Shown piece by piece: positions 25,974 through 34,918 of a stretch of 64,000 nucleotides of DNA. The notes below the pieces were generated by a model. The model had not been told where the DNA came from. It worked only from the letters and a program-made list of their open reading frames with translations, and ran no database searches. The position numbers were made by a program, and so were the translations under genes. Origin of the DNA: Paenibacillus durus ATCC 35681 (GTDB lineage Bacteria; Bacillota; Bacilli; Paenibacillales; Paenibacillaceae); contig NZ_CP011114.1 of assembly GCF_000993825.1 (NCBI RefSeq), positions 2,666,001 through 2,730,000 on the forward strand, written 5' to 3'. Positions within the stretch are counted from its first letter, which is position 1. Every line of letters begins with the position of its first letter.

Positions 25974-26063
25974 TTGGAAAATATCTCTCTGCATGGATGG
26001 CGATAGACACCTAGCAGGTTGATTGGATAGGTTTTGCTCCCGCCCTTCAAGGGATGGGGAACT

Positions 26064-26180
26064 TCATGATTTTCGGTTCTTGTAGAAGTCGATAATATCG
26101 CTGACCGTGCGGAGCGGCTCCGCCTCTTTGCGGATCGGGTTCGTATCCGGCTTGAAATCTTCATGTGACTTCGTTGTCAT
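26064..26180 (-). CDS. 38-aa protein of unknown function
   Basis: ATG 26180 sits nine bases behind AAAGGATG. Product starts MTTKSHEDFKPDTNPIRKEA and ends DIIDFYKNRKS: charged, no signal peptide, no Cys. Reading frame and ribosome binding site are good and GC use is host-like, so it is probably real. It lies between trmD and tRNA-Pro, where Bacillus has nothing comparable. Confidence 0.5.
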   Translation of the reverse strand: MTTKSHEDFKPDTNPIRKEAEPLRTVSDIIDFYKNRKS

Positions 26181-26322
26181 TTCAAAGTTCATCCTTTCGC
26201 TGGTTAAGCCTTTTCTATATTTTACGGCGTCTTACTTTATTACCCAAAAATTCAGGTGATGACACCTTAATAATATATGGCCCTATCGAACTTTTTATGA
26301 CGGCTAATTGCATTTCATATCA

Positions 26323-26366
26323 ACGAAAAAGACGTCTTTTAACTTATTCGTTAAAAAGACGCCTTC
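26323..26366 (-). terminator. Terminator overlapping the trmD stop codon
   Basis: Minus-strand AAGGCGTCTTTTTAAC and GTTAAAAGACGTCTTTTTC pair around GAATAA; the stem includes the TAA of trmD at 26351-26353. It disconnects trmD from rplS independently of the inserted element. Confidence 0.7.
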
Positions 26367-27187
26367 TCTTCTTCACTACGGCTGCCGATGCAAGTCTCAT
26401 TTAATTCAGCTTTTAATCGTTCCAGCAGCTTATGGTCTTTCGGTGTAAGCTCTGCCTGCTCCAGCAGCTCGGGTCTGCGCTCCAGCGTCCGCTTCAGCGA
26501 CTGCTCCCTCCGCCATGCTTCGATATTGGCATGATGGCCGCTCAGCAGCATATCCGGCACCTTCCAGCCGCGAAACTCAGCCGGACGCGTGTAATGCGGA
26601 TACTCCAGCAGCCCCGTACTGAACGAATCGGTCACCGCAGAGGACTCATTTCCAAGCGCTCCCGGCTGCAGGCGGACTACCGCATCGATAACCGTAAGGG
26701 CGGGCAGTTCTCCGCCTGTCAGTACATAGTCGCCGATAGACAGCTCATCCGTAACCAAATGCTCGCGGATACGCTCGTCATAGCCCTCGTAATGGCCGCA
26801 AATAAAAATGAGATGCTTCTCCTTGGCCAACTCCTCGGCGATTCGCTGATCGAAAGTACGGCCTTGCGGACACATAAGAATAATACGCGGGTTAGCGCTC
26901 TTCTCTTGAGCTGTATCCGGCGCTTGATCCGCTGAATCTGACCGCCCCCCCAGATTGTCCAGAAGATGCTCCACCGCAGCAAAGATCGGCTCGGGCTTGA
27001 GCACCATGCCGCCTCCCCCGCCATATGGAGTGTCGTCGACGCTGCCGTGCTTATTGTTCGCATAGTCGCGGAAATTCACCGCATTCAGCAGGGCGATGCC
27101 TTTTTCCCGCGCCTTGCCCAAAATGCTCGTCCCGAATACGCCTTCACACATTTCCGGAAAAAGCGTCAGCACATCGATTCGGATCAT
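26351..27187 (-). CDS. trmD: tRNA (guanine-N1-)-methyltransferase
   Basis: 278 residues. Methylates G37 of tRNAs with a G36 (Leu, Pro, Arg) using SAM, preventing frameshifts. SPOUT trefoil-knot motifs: [13 protein letters not shown] (55-67), MCPQGR (105-110), [11 protein letters not shown] (130-140) and [11 protein letters not shown] (150-160). A 20-residue insertion (81-100) explains the length above the usual ~245. Its ATG overlaps the rimM stop (ATGA). Confidence 0.97.
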   Translation of the reverse strand: MIRIDVLTLFPEMCEGVFGTSILGKAREKGIALLNAVNFRDYANNKHGSVDDTPYGGGGGMVLKPEPIFAAVEHLLDNLGGRSDSADQAPDTAQEKSANPRIILMCPQGRTFDQRIAEELAKEKHLIFICGHYEGYDERIREHLVTDELSIGDYVLTGGELPALTVIDAVVRLQPGALGNESSAVTDSFSTGLLEYPHYTRPAEFRGWKVPDMLLSGHHANIEAWRREQSLKRTLERRPELLEQAELTPKDHKLLERLKAELNETCIGSRSEEEKASF

Positions 27188-27711
27188 GACAGCAGTCCTT
27201 CCATCAGCTGAATCTTCACCCGCTTGTTCGGCACATCGACATCAAGAACTACGTCGTCAATAACGGGAATCAGAATATCCTGGCCTTTGGGACGTCTGAC
27301 CACCCATACATCATTGGCTCCCGGTGTCAAAATCTCGGAAATCACACCAAGCGGCGCGCCTTCCGCTTCAGTCGTATAGACCTCACAGCCGATAATATCG
27401 TGAAAATAGTACTCGTTCTCCGGCAGTTCCACCCGGTCTCCCTCTGTGACTTTGATCAGGCTGCCTTTATATTTTTCCACCTGGTTGATGTCGTTATAGC
27501 CCTTCAGCTTCACGATATACATTCCCTTATGCTCGCGTGCCGCCTCCACGGTGACCTCAAGCTGTCCTTTTCCATCTTCCGGAATAATCAGCAGCTTACT
27601 CCCCGGAGCAAACCTCACCTCGGGAAAATCGGTCCGGGACAATATTTTGATTTCACCGCGAATCCCGTGGGTATTGACCAGCTTACCTACCGTTAACAGC
27701 GATTCCGTCAT
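27184..27711 (-). CDS. rimM: 16S rRNA maturation factor RimM
   Basis: 175 residues from ATG 27711, eight bases after GGGAG; ATG 27720 is too near the site. Two-domain RimM layout: an N-terminal barrel with [15 protein letters not shown] and a C-terminal PRC-barrel with [11 protein letters not shown] and [21 protein letters not shown]. Binds S19 and helps fold the 30S head. Upstream of trmD with a 4-base overlap; a terminator precedes its promoter region. Confidence 0.95.
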   Translation of the reverse strand: MTESLLTVGKLVNTHGIRGEIKILSRTDFPEVRFAPGSKLLIIPEDGKGQLEVTVEAAREHKGMYIVKLKGYNDINQVEKYKGSLIKVTEGDRVELPENEYYFHDIIGCEVYTTEAEGAPLGVISEILTPGANDVWVVRRPKGQDILIPVIDDVVLDVDVPNKRVKIQLMEGLLS

Positions 27712-27809
27712 GCCATTCACTCCCTTAACGCTTCAGCTTTATATGATTAACGTTCCCCGGCGTAACAAGCCTATGCTCGGCAGGGGCGCATTTTATCTCT
27801 CTTAATTAG

Positions 27810-27848
27810 ACAAAAGGAGCCGGAATCCAGCGATCCCCAGCCCCTCTT
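27810..27848 (-). terminator. Terminator between khpA and rimM
   Basis: Minus-strand GGGGCTGG and CCGGCTCC pair (G-U tolerated) and are followed by TTTTG. It lies just behind khpA, in the place of the ylqD gene known from Bacillus. Confidence 0.55.
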
Positions 27849-27862
27849 TGAATGGTCACCGA

Positions 27863-28093
27863 TCAGGATAAAATATCCACGGTGACGCGCTTATCGCTCT
27901 TGACTGCTGCCGATGTAACGACTGTCCGGAGCGCTTTGGCGATCCGCCCCTGCTTGCCGATGACCTTGCCCACATCATTGGGATGAACGGACAATTCATA
28001 TACAATCAGATGATCCTTCTCCACGGTCCGCACCGTCACATCTTCCGGATGATCCACTAAAGCCTTAGCAATAACTGCAACTAATTCTTCCAT
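27863..28093 (-). CDS. khpA: KH-domain RNA-binding protein KhpA (YlqC)
   Basis: 76 residues from ATG 28093, behind AGGGT. One type-II KH domain with the VIGKQGRIA loop (GxxG) near residue 48. Partner of KhpB/Jag in other firmicutes, linked to cell division and small-RNA binding. Between rpsP and rimM as expected. Confidence 0.9.
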   Translation of the reverse strand: MEELVAVIAKALVDHPEDVTVRTVEKDHLIVYELSVHPNDVGKVIGKQGRIAKALRTVVTSAAVKSDKRVTVDILS

Positions 28094-28118
28094 AGAGGAC
28101 CCTCGCAATCATCAGTCA

Positions 28119-28391
28119 TTATTTCGCTTGCTTCGACTCATGGAACTTCTTCAACACACCCGCTTTGCTCAGCAAGTTGCGAACCGTGTCGGATGCTTGC
28201 GCACCGGTTTGAAGCCACTTGAGCGCTTTTTCCTCATCGATGTTCACTACTGCCGGTTGAGCAACCGGGTTATAGTAACCAATTTCCTCGATAAAACGAC
28301 CGTCACGAGGAGACCGGGAATCGGAAACCACTACACGATAGAAAGGCGCTTTATGAGCACCCATACGTTTCAGACGAATACGTACTGCCAC
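28119..28391 (-). CDS. rpsP: 30S ribosomal protein S16
   Basis: 90 residues from GTG 28391, behind AAGGAGGTG; longer starts would run through the upstream repeats. Diagnostic [28 protein letters not shown] and [11 protein letters not shown]. Binds 16S rRNA early in 30S assembly. Upstream of khpA on the same transcript. Confidence 0.97.
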   Translation of the reverse strand: MAVRIRLKRMGAHKAPFYRVVVSDSRSPRDGRFIEEIGYYNPVAQPAVVNIDEEKALKWLQTGAQASDTVRNLLSKAGVLKKFHESKQAK

Positions 28392-28633
28392 GAAATTCAC
28401 CTCCTTCAAAGAGTTTCGATCCCTCCCAAACCCTCCCTTCCAAGGGAGGGCCCCAAGGGCTGCCGCCCTCTGGACACCCGCTAATGGCAATTAGCGTTGG
28501 CGTTGGGATTGGCGGGACCTTGGATGGTTGGGGTAATGATCGCTTTTCGTCCCTGACGGGACACGCTTGACTGTTGATCTATCTAGTCACGGGTTGAACC
28601 CCATAAGCTAACTGCCAAAGATTAAAGAGAGTT
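28392..28633. other. Intergenic region ffh-rpsP with short hairpins
   Basis: No gene. It contains CCCTCCCTTCCAAGGGAGGG (28429 region) and CGCTAAT/ATTAGCG around GGCA near 28480, each able to fold, then the two palindromic repeats listed next. The rpsP promoter is probably here. Confidence 0.5.
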
Positions 28634-28662
28634 GATCAACCTATGTTATACAATGGTTAATC
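28634..28662. repeat. 29-bp palindromic repeat, copy 1
   Basis: GATCAACC, 13 bases, GGTTAATC. A near-identical unit begins 57 bases on. Confidence 0.75.
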
Positions 28663-28690
28663 ACAGTAAAAGATTAAACATTAAAGGCCT

Positions 28691-28719
28691 GATCAACCTA
28701 TGTTGTACAATGGTTGATC
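28691..28719. repeat. 29-bp palindromic repeat, copy 2
   Basis: GATCAACC, TATGTTGTACAAT, GGTTGATC; perfect 8-bp arms. The flanking AAAGATTAAA before each copy is also shared. Confidence 0.75.
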
Positions 28720-28732
28720 CAAACAAATCGAT

Positions 28733-30124
28733 TTAGCGGAAAGGGAACTTCATGCCTTTGCCGCCGAGCGCTTTGAGCTGCTTCATGGCATTCTTCTTGG
28801 AGGCTTTGCCTCCGCCCATTCCGCCCATCATGCCGGAGAACTGCTTCATCATCCGGCGCATCTCATCGAACTGCTTGATGAGCCGGTTCACCTCGGCGAG
28901 CGAGGTGCCGCTGCCGGCGGCGATGCGCTTGCGGCGGTTGTGGTTGATGATCTCGGGCTGGCTCTTCTCCTGCTTCGTCATCGAATGCACGATCGCTTCG
29001 ACGCGGCCCATCTGCTTGTCGTCAACCTTCAAATCCTTCATGCCCTTGGCTTTATTCATGCCCGGGAGCATGTCGAGGATCTGGTCAATCGGGCCGAGCT
29101 TCTTGACCTGATCCATTTGCTCCAGGAAATCGTCGAACGTAAACTCCGCATTGCGCATCTTACGTTCCATTTCCTTTGCCTTGTCGGCGTCGATGTTGGC
29201 CTGCGCCTTCTCGATCAGCGACAGCATGTCGCCCATGCCGAGAATCCGCGAAGCCATCCGCTCCGGATGGAACGGCTCCAGCGCGTCAATCTTCTCGCCG
29301 AGAGCGGCGAACTTGATCGGGCAGCCGGTTACAGCCTTAACGGACAAGGCGGCGCCGCCGCGGGTATCGCCGTCAAGCTTCGTTAACACGACGCCGGTCA
29401 GCTCAAGCTGCTTATTAAAGCTATCGGCCACGTTCACGGCGTCCTGACCGGTCATGGCGTCGACCACGAGCAGCACTTCATCCGGATTCACGGCCGCATG
29501 AATCTGCTTCAGCTCTTCCATGAGGTCTTCATCAATATGCAGGCGGCCGGCGGTATCAATAATGACATAATCGAGATTATTGTCCTTGGCATGCTGCAGG
29601 CCCTGCTTGGCGATCTCCACCGGGCTCGTCTTGTCGCCCAGTGTGAACACCGGCGCCTTGATCTGCTCTCCGAGCACCTGAAGCTGCTTGATCGCAGCGG
29701 GACGGTAGATGTCGCCGGCCACGAGCAGCGGACGATGATTTCCTTTTTGCAGCAGCTTAGCCAGCTTGCCGGAGGTCGTCGTCTTACCGGCGCCCTGAAG
29801 ACCCGCCATCATAATGACAGTCGGAGGCTTATTCGCCTTGGCCAGCTTCGCCTGGCTTCCGCCCATCAGCTCCGTCAATTCCTTGTTCACGATGTCGATG
29901 ATCACCATGCCCGGTGTGAAGCTCGACATCACTTCTGTACCGATGGCCTTCTCCTTCACCTTCGCTACAAAGTCCTTAACGACCTTAAAGTTAACATCCG
30001 CTTCGAGCAGCGCAAGGCGCACCTCGCGCATAGCCTCGTTCACATCATCCTCGGACACCTTGCCTTTGCCGCGCAGCTTGCTGAACACGCTCTGCAGTCT
30101 TCCGGTTAATCCTTCAAATGCCAT
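28733..30124 (-). CDS. ffh: Signal recognition particle protein Ffh
   Basis: 463 residues. GTPase of the SRP; binds signal sequences of nascent membrane and secreted proteins and docks to FtsY. N domain 1-95, G domain with AGLQGAGKTT (107-116), DTAGR (190-194) and TKLDGD (248-253), then a Met-rich M domain from about 325 ending in QFSGMMGGMGGG and KFPFR. Length and order are standard. Sits directly behind ylxM, which is its usual operon partner. Confidence 0.98.
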   Translation of the reverse strand: MAFEGLTGRLQSVFSKLRGKGKVSEDDVNEAMREVRLALLEADVNFKVVKDFVAKVKEKAIGTEVMSSFTPGMVIIDIVNKELTELMGGSQAKLAKANKPPTVIMMAGLQGAGKTTTSGKLAKLLQKGNHRPLLVAGDIYRPAAIKQLQVLGEQIKAPVFTLGDKTSPVEIAKQGLQHAKDNNLDYVIIDTAGRLHIDEDLMEELKQIHAAVNPDEVLLVVDAMTGQDAVNVADSFNKQLELTGVVLTKLDGDTRGGAALSVKAVTGCPIKFAALGEKIDALEPFHPERMASRILGMGDMLSLIEKAQANIDADKAKEMERKMRNAEFTFDDFLEQMDQVKKLGPIDQILDMLPGMNKAKGMKDLKVDDKQMGRVEAIVHSMTKQEKSQPEIINHNRRKRIAAGSGTSLAEVNRLIKQFDEMRRMMKQFSGMMGGMGGGKASKKNAMKQLKALGGKGMKFPFR

Positions 30125-30143
30125 AGGCTGCTTCTCCCTTCAG

Positions 30144-30500
30144 CTACTCCAGCTTCTCCAAAGAATCCACAATATCCACAAACCGCCGTTTGTACGGCTC
30201 AAGCAGCGCTCCATCCTGCGGCAGTCTGCGCAATTCTTCAAAATACCGGGTACGGCTCTCATGCTTCGCCAATAACCCCAGCTTATTCTCATAGTTCTCC
30301 AGCACCTGCTCGGCGCGCTTGATATGCTCGTAAACGGCCTGGCGGCTGATCTCGAATTCCGCGGCGATTTCTCCAAGCGAGAAGTCGTCATGGAAATAAT
30401 ATTTCAAAAACGTCTGCTGCTTATCGGTAAGCAGCGGCTCGTAAAATGCGAACAATAAGTTAATTCGGTTGGTTTTCTCTAGCCGGTTACCCTCACTCAT
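30144..30500 (-). CDS. ylxM: YlxM, helix-turn-helix SRP accessory protein
   Basis: 118 residues from ATG 30500, eight bases after AAGGGAG; the frame opens further upstream without a site. Sigma-70 region-4-like HTH: LTDKQQTFLKYYFHDDFSLG, EIAAEFEISRQAVYEHIKRAE. In streptococci the homologue stimulates SRP GTPase activity. Nineteen bases before ffh. Confidence 0.93.
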   Translation of the reverse strand: MSEGNRLEKTNRINLLFAFYEPLLTDKQQTFLKYYFHDDFSLGEIAAEFEISRQAVYEHIKRAEQVLENYENKLGLLAKHESRTRYFEELRRLPQDGALLEPYKRRFVDIVDSLEKLE

Positions 30501-30646
30501 CAAGGGCACTCCCTTCGTCAAGGAAAAACACTTTACACCATTTCAACGTTCCTTATAATACCGAAAACAAAGAAAGATGTCAAGCACTTTTGCTTGTCAT
30601 CTTTTTCTTTGTTTTTATCCGAACAAATGTGCCAAAACACCGGACG

Positions 30647-31294
30647 TCAGCGGATCGGCAGCAGATACAGCAGAACCGCGAAGAAATGCGTCACGCTGCC
30701 CAGCAGCACGAATACATGCCAGACGGCATGGTGGTAAGGAAAGGCCCGCCATACATAGAAAATGGTGCCAAGGGTGTACAGAATGCCTCCCGCCATCAGC
30801 AGAGCCATTCCGCCCTCTGCCACGGCAGCCGTAAGCGGCGCCCAGGCAATTACGATCAGCCAGCCCATAGCGATATAGAAAATCGTCGACATGAACAAAA
30901 ACTTTTTCGTAAAAAAGGCTTTGAACAGAACCCCGAAGAAGGCGATGCCCCAAATAACGCCGAACAAGCTCCAGCCCAGCGTACCGCGAATGGCAACCAG
31001 CAAGAAAGGCGTATACGTCCCTGCAATAAACAAATAAATAGAGGAGTGGTCGAAGAACTCAAACAGATCCTTTAGCTTGCCTTCCTTTAGGCTATGTACG
31101 ATCGTCGAGTTTAAATACAGCAGCAGCATTGTGGTTCCATAGATGGAGAAGCTGACGACATGCCAGGCCGTTCCCCACATACTCGAAAATACAATGAGCA
31201 GGACAAGCGCGGCCACGCTGAGTACGGCTCCAATGCCATGCGTTATCGCGTTCGCGACTTCTTCCCTGCGACTGTAAGTGTAGGTATTTGCCAT
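30647..31294 (-). CDS. Hemolysin III family (TrhA/YqfA-type) membrane protein
   Basis: 215 residues, seven predicted transmembrane helices. Family marks: EEVANAITHGIGA near the N-terminus, LKDLFEFFDHSSIYLFIAGTYTPF around residues 75-98 (given as a landmark, not a full quote of the family block), and the C-terminal AVWHVFVLLGSVTHFFAVL. Homologous to PAQR receptors with His/Asp/Ser residues that may bind metal. Role in bacteria is membrane homeostasis; true haemolysis is doubtful. Behind GGAAGGAG. Confidence 0.9.
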   Translation of the reverse strand: MANTYTYSRREEVANAITHGIGAVLSVAALVLLIVFSSMWGTAWHVVSFSIYGTTMLLLYLNSTIVHSLKEGKLKDLFEFFDHSSIYLFIAGTYTPFLLVAIRGTLGWSLFGVIWGIAFFGVLFKAFFTKKFLFMSTIFYIAMGWLIVIAWAPLTAAVAEGGMALLMAGGILYTLGTIFYVWRAFPYHHAVWHVFVLLGSVTHFFAVLLYLLPIR

Positions 31295-31368
31295 ATCCCG
31301 TCTCCTTCCGTTCGCGTTTTTCTTCTATTATATTCCTTTGGCAAATGATAATCCACTATACGTCCGGG

Positions 31369-32898
31369 CTATTCAGGCTGTTCCAAACGATAGATTTCAC
31401 GATATTTTGCTTCCAGGTAATCCGCGAGATAATCGGGATTCAGCGGTTCGCCGGTAACCCGTTCGATAATTTGCGATGGTGTCTGGCTCATGCCGTAGCG
31501 GTAAATTTTGTCCGTGAGCCATTCCTTGATCGGCAGCAGATTTCCCGAAGACACCAGGGAGTCGAACTCCGGCAGCTCTTTACGGATCGTATGCAGAAAT
31601 TGCGCCGCATACATATTGCCCAGCGAATATGAAGCGAAATAACCGAAGTCCCCGCCCGACCAATGTACGTCCTGCAGTACGCCCAAGCTGTCGCTCGGCG
31701 GCGTGATGCCAAGATACTCCCGGTACTTCGTATTCCATACCTCCGGCAGCTCCTTGACGGTGAGCCCTTCATTAAAAATAAGCTTCTCGATCTCATAGCG
31801 GATAATGATATGCAGATTATAGGTCAGCTCGTCAGCCTCAATGCGGATCAGCGAATTCTCCACCCGGTTAATCGCCCGGTAGAAGTCCTCCGCCTTCACA
31901 TCCTTGAAGGTTCCCGGAAAATACTGCTGCAAATCTCCGTAATACCGTTCCCAGAACGCACGGCTGCGGCCGATCATGTTTTCCCATAGTCTTGATTGGG
32001 ATTCGTGAATGCCCATCGATGCGCCCTGCGCAAGCGGCGTGCCGACAAGGGCCTTGTCAATATTTTGCTCATACAGCGCATGTCCGCCTTCGTGCAGAGA
32101 ACTGAAAATGGAGCTGGTCACGTTATCCTGCAAGTAATTCGTCGTAATACGGACATCCCCCGGATTCAGTCCCGTGGCGAAAGGATGCACACTCTCGTCC
32201 AACCGTCCCGCTTCAAAGTCATAGCCCATCTGCTGCAAAATAAAGAGTCCGAACTTTTCTTGCTCTTCTTTGCCGAAAGTTCCTTTTAGAAAGTCCGCAT
32301 CAGGCTTGAATGGCGAAGCCGCGATTTGCTCGGCCAATGGCACAAGGCGGCTGCGCAGGCGGTTAAAGATCCCGTCGAGCTTCTCTACCGTCAGGTCAGG
32401 CTCATACATATCCAGCAGCGTGTCATAACGCGTACCTTTCACGCCCCAATAATCGATGAATTCTTGTTTGAAGGCGACGATCCGGCTGAGCATAGGTTCA
32501 AAGGAAGCAAAGTCGTTATTTTCCTTGGCTGATTCCCACATCGTCTCCGACTGGGCGGCCAGCACGGCGTATTCCTCGTATTTTTCCGGGGGAATGCTCT
32601 TGCTGCGCTCGTACTCCTTCCGGCAATCCTTGACGATTTTCTTTTGCACGTCAGTTAGCTGGCTCACCACCTCCGGTCTGCTAAAATATTCCGTGAACCG
32701 CCCCATCTCTGGCGAAGTTTCCAGCTTGAACAGCTCTCCGCTCAGCATGCCGATCGTCTTCGACCGGACTTCCACTCCCTTGCGGGGCGCACCCGTCCGC
32801 AGATCCCAATGCAGCAGACCGATTGCCTCTCGGTACCCGCTGATTTTAGCTAATAAAATGCTGAAGGCATTCCATTCCGCCTGTAATTGTTGTTCCAT
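31369..32898 (-). CDS. Carboxypeptidase, M32 (Taq) family
   Basis: 509 residues. Zinc metallocarboxypeptidase with HEGGH (269-273) as the HExxH site, a third ligand in HESQSR (298-303) and IRIEADELTYNLHIIIRYE further down (seen from about residue 350). No signal peptide, so it degrades peptides in the cytoplasm. Similar to B. subtilis YpwA. Followed closely by the hemolysin III gene on the same strand, probably separate units. Confidence 0.95.
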   Translation of the reverse strand: MEQQLQAEWNAFSILLAKISGYREAIGLLHWDLRTGAPRKGVEVRSKTIGMLSGELFKLETSPEMGRFTEYFSRPEVVSQLTDVQKKIVKDCRKEYERSKSIPPEKYEEYAVLAAQSETMWESAKENNDFASFEPMLSRIVAFKQEFIDYWGVKGTRYDTLLDMYEPDLTVEKLDGIFNRLRSRLVPLAEQIAASPFKPDADFLKGTFGKEEQEKFGLFILQQMGYDFEAGRLDESVHPFATGLNPGDVRITTNYLQDNVTSSIFSSLHEGGHALYEQNIDKALVGTPLAQGASMGIHESQSRLWENMIGRSRAFWERYYGDLQQYFPGTFKDVKAEDFYRAINRVENSLIRIEADELTYNLHIIIRYEIEKLIFNEGLTVKELPEVWNTKYREYLGITPPSDSLGVLQDVHWSGGDFGYFASYSLGNMYAAQFLHTIRKELPEFDSLVSSGNLLPIKEWLTDKIYRYGMSQTPSQIIERVTGEPLNPDYLADYLEAKYREIYRLEQPE

Positions 32899-33046
32899 TC
32901 ATGTCACCGGCTTTCCGTAATTTCGAAGCTACTCTTGATGATACTTTTTTAAGTGCGTATAATCAACTTCGAAGCGGATTATCTGAGATTTGAAGAATCG
33001 TTCCACCGCTTACGTTGTGATACAGTAAAAAGGAGCGTGAACTATA

Positions 33047-33421
33047 ATGAAAATTCATGTGACGCCGCTTGCTCTACAGAGACTGAAGGAACGCCTGGGC
33101 AGCCAGCCGGGAACATTCAAGCTCTTTTACGATACGGTTGACTGCGGATGCGACGGCATCAATGTGCTGCTGATCTTGGACAAGCCGGATACCGGGGACT
33201 TGCCTGTCGAAGCGGACGGTCTGCCTGTAGTCGTCGGAAACCAGCATGAGATTTTTTATGAGGAACAATTGAAGCTGGACGCCGATGAGAACACATCTTC
33301 CTTTAAACTTAGCAGCGATTCACAGCTTTATGGACAAAATATTTTGGTACGCGATATGCGGGGCCTAGAGGGGACTCGGCCTGAACCGGCTTCCGTCTGC
33401 GAAGTTCCTTCCCGTTCATAA
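33047..33421 (+). CDS. HesB/YqkB-like iron-sulfur-type protein
   Basis: 124 residues. Starts MKIHVTPLALQRLKERLG and contains FYDTVDCGCDGINVLLI, the core of the HesB/IscA-like fold, with a CGC pair at 35-37 rather than the full three-Cys set of true A-type carriers. Resembles the YqkB subfamily. Starts a plus-strand pair with the carbonic anhydrase 26 bases downstream. Confidence 0.75.
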   Translation: MKIHVTPLALQRLKERLGSQPGTFKLFYDTVDCGCDGINVLLILDKPDTGDLPVEADGLPVVVGNQHEIFYEEQLKLDADENTSSFKLSSDSQLYGQNILVRDMRGLEGTRPEPASVCEVPSRS

Positions 33422-33446
33422 ATAACCTTAGGAGGTTCCGCCCATT

Positions 33447-34013
33447 ATGAGTCAAGTCTCCGATATTTTGAAATTCAACGAAAAATTTGTGGAAAATAAA
33501 GAATACGAAACCTATCTGACAAGCCGGTTTCCCAATAAAAAGCTGCTCATCATCACCTGCATGGACACGCGGCTTGTGGAGCTGCTGCCGAAAGCGATGA
33601 ATTTCAAGAACGGTGACATCAAAATCATTAAAAATGCCGGAGCCGTCATTTCCCAGCCCTTCGGAAGCGTCATGCGCAGTGTGATGGTTGCCCTGTATGA
33701 GCTCAGCGCAGATGAGGTCATCGTCGTCGGCCATCACGGCTGCGGTATGGCGTCGCTGAACGCCGAACATATGATTCAATCGATCAAAGAGCGCGGGATT
33801 TCGGATGAGGTTCTGTCTACTTTGGAAAATGCGGGAATTAAGCTTAACAAGTGGCTTAAAGGGTTTGACAGCATTGAGGAAGGGGTAATTCAAACTGTGG
33901 AGCTGATTAAGCATCACCCGCTGCTCCCCCCGGGTGTTCCCGTTCACGGCATGATTATGGATCCGGCTACCGGTGCACTGGAGCTTGTCTCGGATGGGTA
34001 CACCAGTATTTGA
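33447..34013 (+). CDS. Beta-class carbonic anhydrase
   Basis: 188 residues behind GGAGG. Interconverts CO2 and bicarbonate. Zinc ligands C38 (TCMDTR), H96 and C99 (GHHGCG), with the catalytic Asp40/Arg42 dyad. The short type II-like form is like B. subtilis YtiB. Cytoplasmic. A strong terminator follows. Confidence 0.93.
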   Translation: MSQVSDILKFNEKFVENKEYETYLTSRFPNKKLLIITCMDTRLVELLPKAMNFKNGDIKIIKNAGAVISQPFGSVMRSVMVALYELSADEVIVVGHHGCGMASLNAEHMIQSIKERGISDEVLSTLENAGIKLNKWLKGFDSIEEGVIQTVELIKHHPLLPPGVPVHGMIMDPATGALELVSDGYTSI

Positions 34014-34033
34014 CATCTCTCAAAACTGCTTTT

Positions 34034-34060
34034 GCGCGGGTACAGTACCCGCGCCTTTTT
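34034..34060 (+). terminator. Terminator after the carbonic anhydrase gene
   Basis: GCGCGGGTAC-A-GTACCCGCGC followed by CTTTTTC. Confidence 0.9.
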
Positions 34061-34087
34061 CTTTCTGCCGGAGTCTGCCGTCCCCAA

Positions 34088-34708
34088 TTATAAATGCTCG
34101 AACAGCATCCGGTAATATTCATCCGTGTTCGGTGTAAAATCCCCCAGACTCACCACCCTTTGCTCCGGTCTCGCAAGCTGCGCCTGCTCATCCCAGACAA
34201 TCCCCTCGATCTGAAGAGCTTCTATTTCTCCTCCAACCAGCTGCCGGAATTTCGGAATGTCTACGAAGAACAGCCCGGAAATTTCATCCCGCTGGAAGCA
34301 GTATCGCTCCAATTCCTGATCGCAAGTATAAAGAAACACATGGCTAAACTCCCTGTCGATCAGTCCGTCTGATGGAATACTCTCCTCAGCAACCGTTCCG
34401 CAATAGACCAGCTCTTCGAACGGTACATTCAGCCCGAGTTCCTCCCGCAGTTCCCGGACTCCGTCTTCCACCGTTTCTCCGGCCTGAAGATGTCCCGCGC
34501 ATGAAGTATCCAGCAGTCCCGGAAACGTATCCTTGTTCCTGTGCCGCAGCTGAAACAGGAGACTTCCGCCTTCATTCTTCGAGGGATGGACGACCCAGCA
34601 ATGGAACGTTTGATGCCACAGCCCTTTGGCATGCGCATTTTCCCGGCTGTCGCTTCCGATCCGGATCATCTTTTCGTCGAAAATATCAAACATTTCAGAT
34701 GGCGGCAT
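34088..34708 (-). CDS. Nudix hydrolase
   Basis: 206 residues from ATG 34708 behind GGGAGG. Nudix box GHLQAGETVEDGVRELREEL, with the Glu cluster that binds Mg, lies near residue 70; WHQTFHCWVV and the LLFQLRHR strand before it resemble the isopentenyl-diphosphate isomerase-like/YfcD group. Acts on a nucleoside-diphosphate-linked substrate that is not predictable. Convergent with the anhydrase gene. Confidence 0.92.
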   Translation of the reverse strand: MPPSEMFDIFDEKMIRIGSDSRENAHAKGLWHQTFHCWVVHPSKNEGGSLLFQLRHRNKDTFPGLLDTSCAGHLQAGETVEDGVRELREELGLNVPFEELVYCGTVAEESIPSDGLIDREFSHVFLYTCDQELERYCFQRDEISGLFFVDIPKFRQLVGGEIEALQIEGIVWDEQAQLARPEQRVVSLGDFTPNTDEYYRMLFEHL

Positions 34709-34918
34709 TTCTTTACCTCCCTGGAAGGATAGATGATGAGATTCCTTTTTTTGAATATTTTTTATTTAAAAAATAAGAATAGAAAAATGGAACCATTAGA
34801 AGAAGTCTCCGTATTACCGGGTAGGCACACAAAACTTAGCGTTTGCTTTCGAAGCAAGTTTTGCGAAGTCGTTCAGGAAGCTTATGCTATCAAAACTTTT
34901 AGGAGGTCTGTTTTATTC

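Noticed and set aside
25961..26164. 67-aa Arg/Ser-rich minus-strand frame
   Set aside because: Out of frame with the better supported 38-aa gene and of unlikely composition.
28392..28500. GGGAGGG hairpin as a terminator of ffh
   Set aside because: No T-run on either strand near the stem, so kept only as an intergenic hairpin.
33309..34016. 235-aa minus-strand frame
   Set aside because: Antisense to the carbonic anhydrase and the HesB-like gene; no family.
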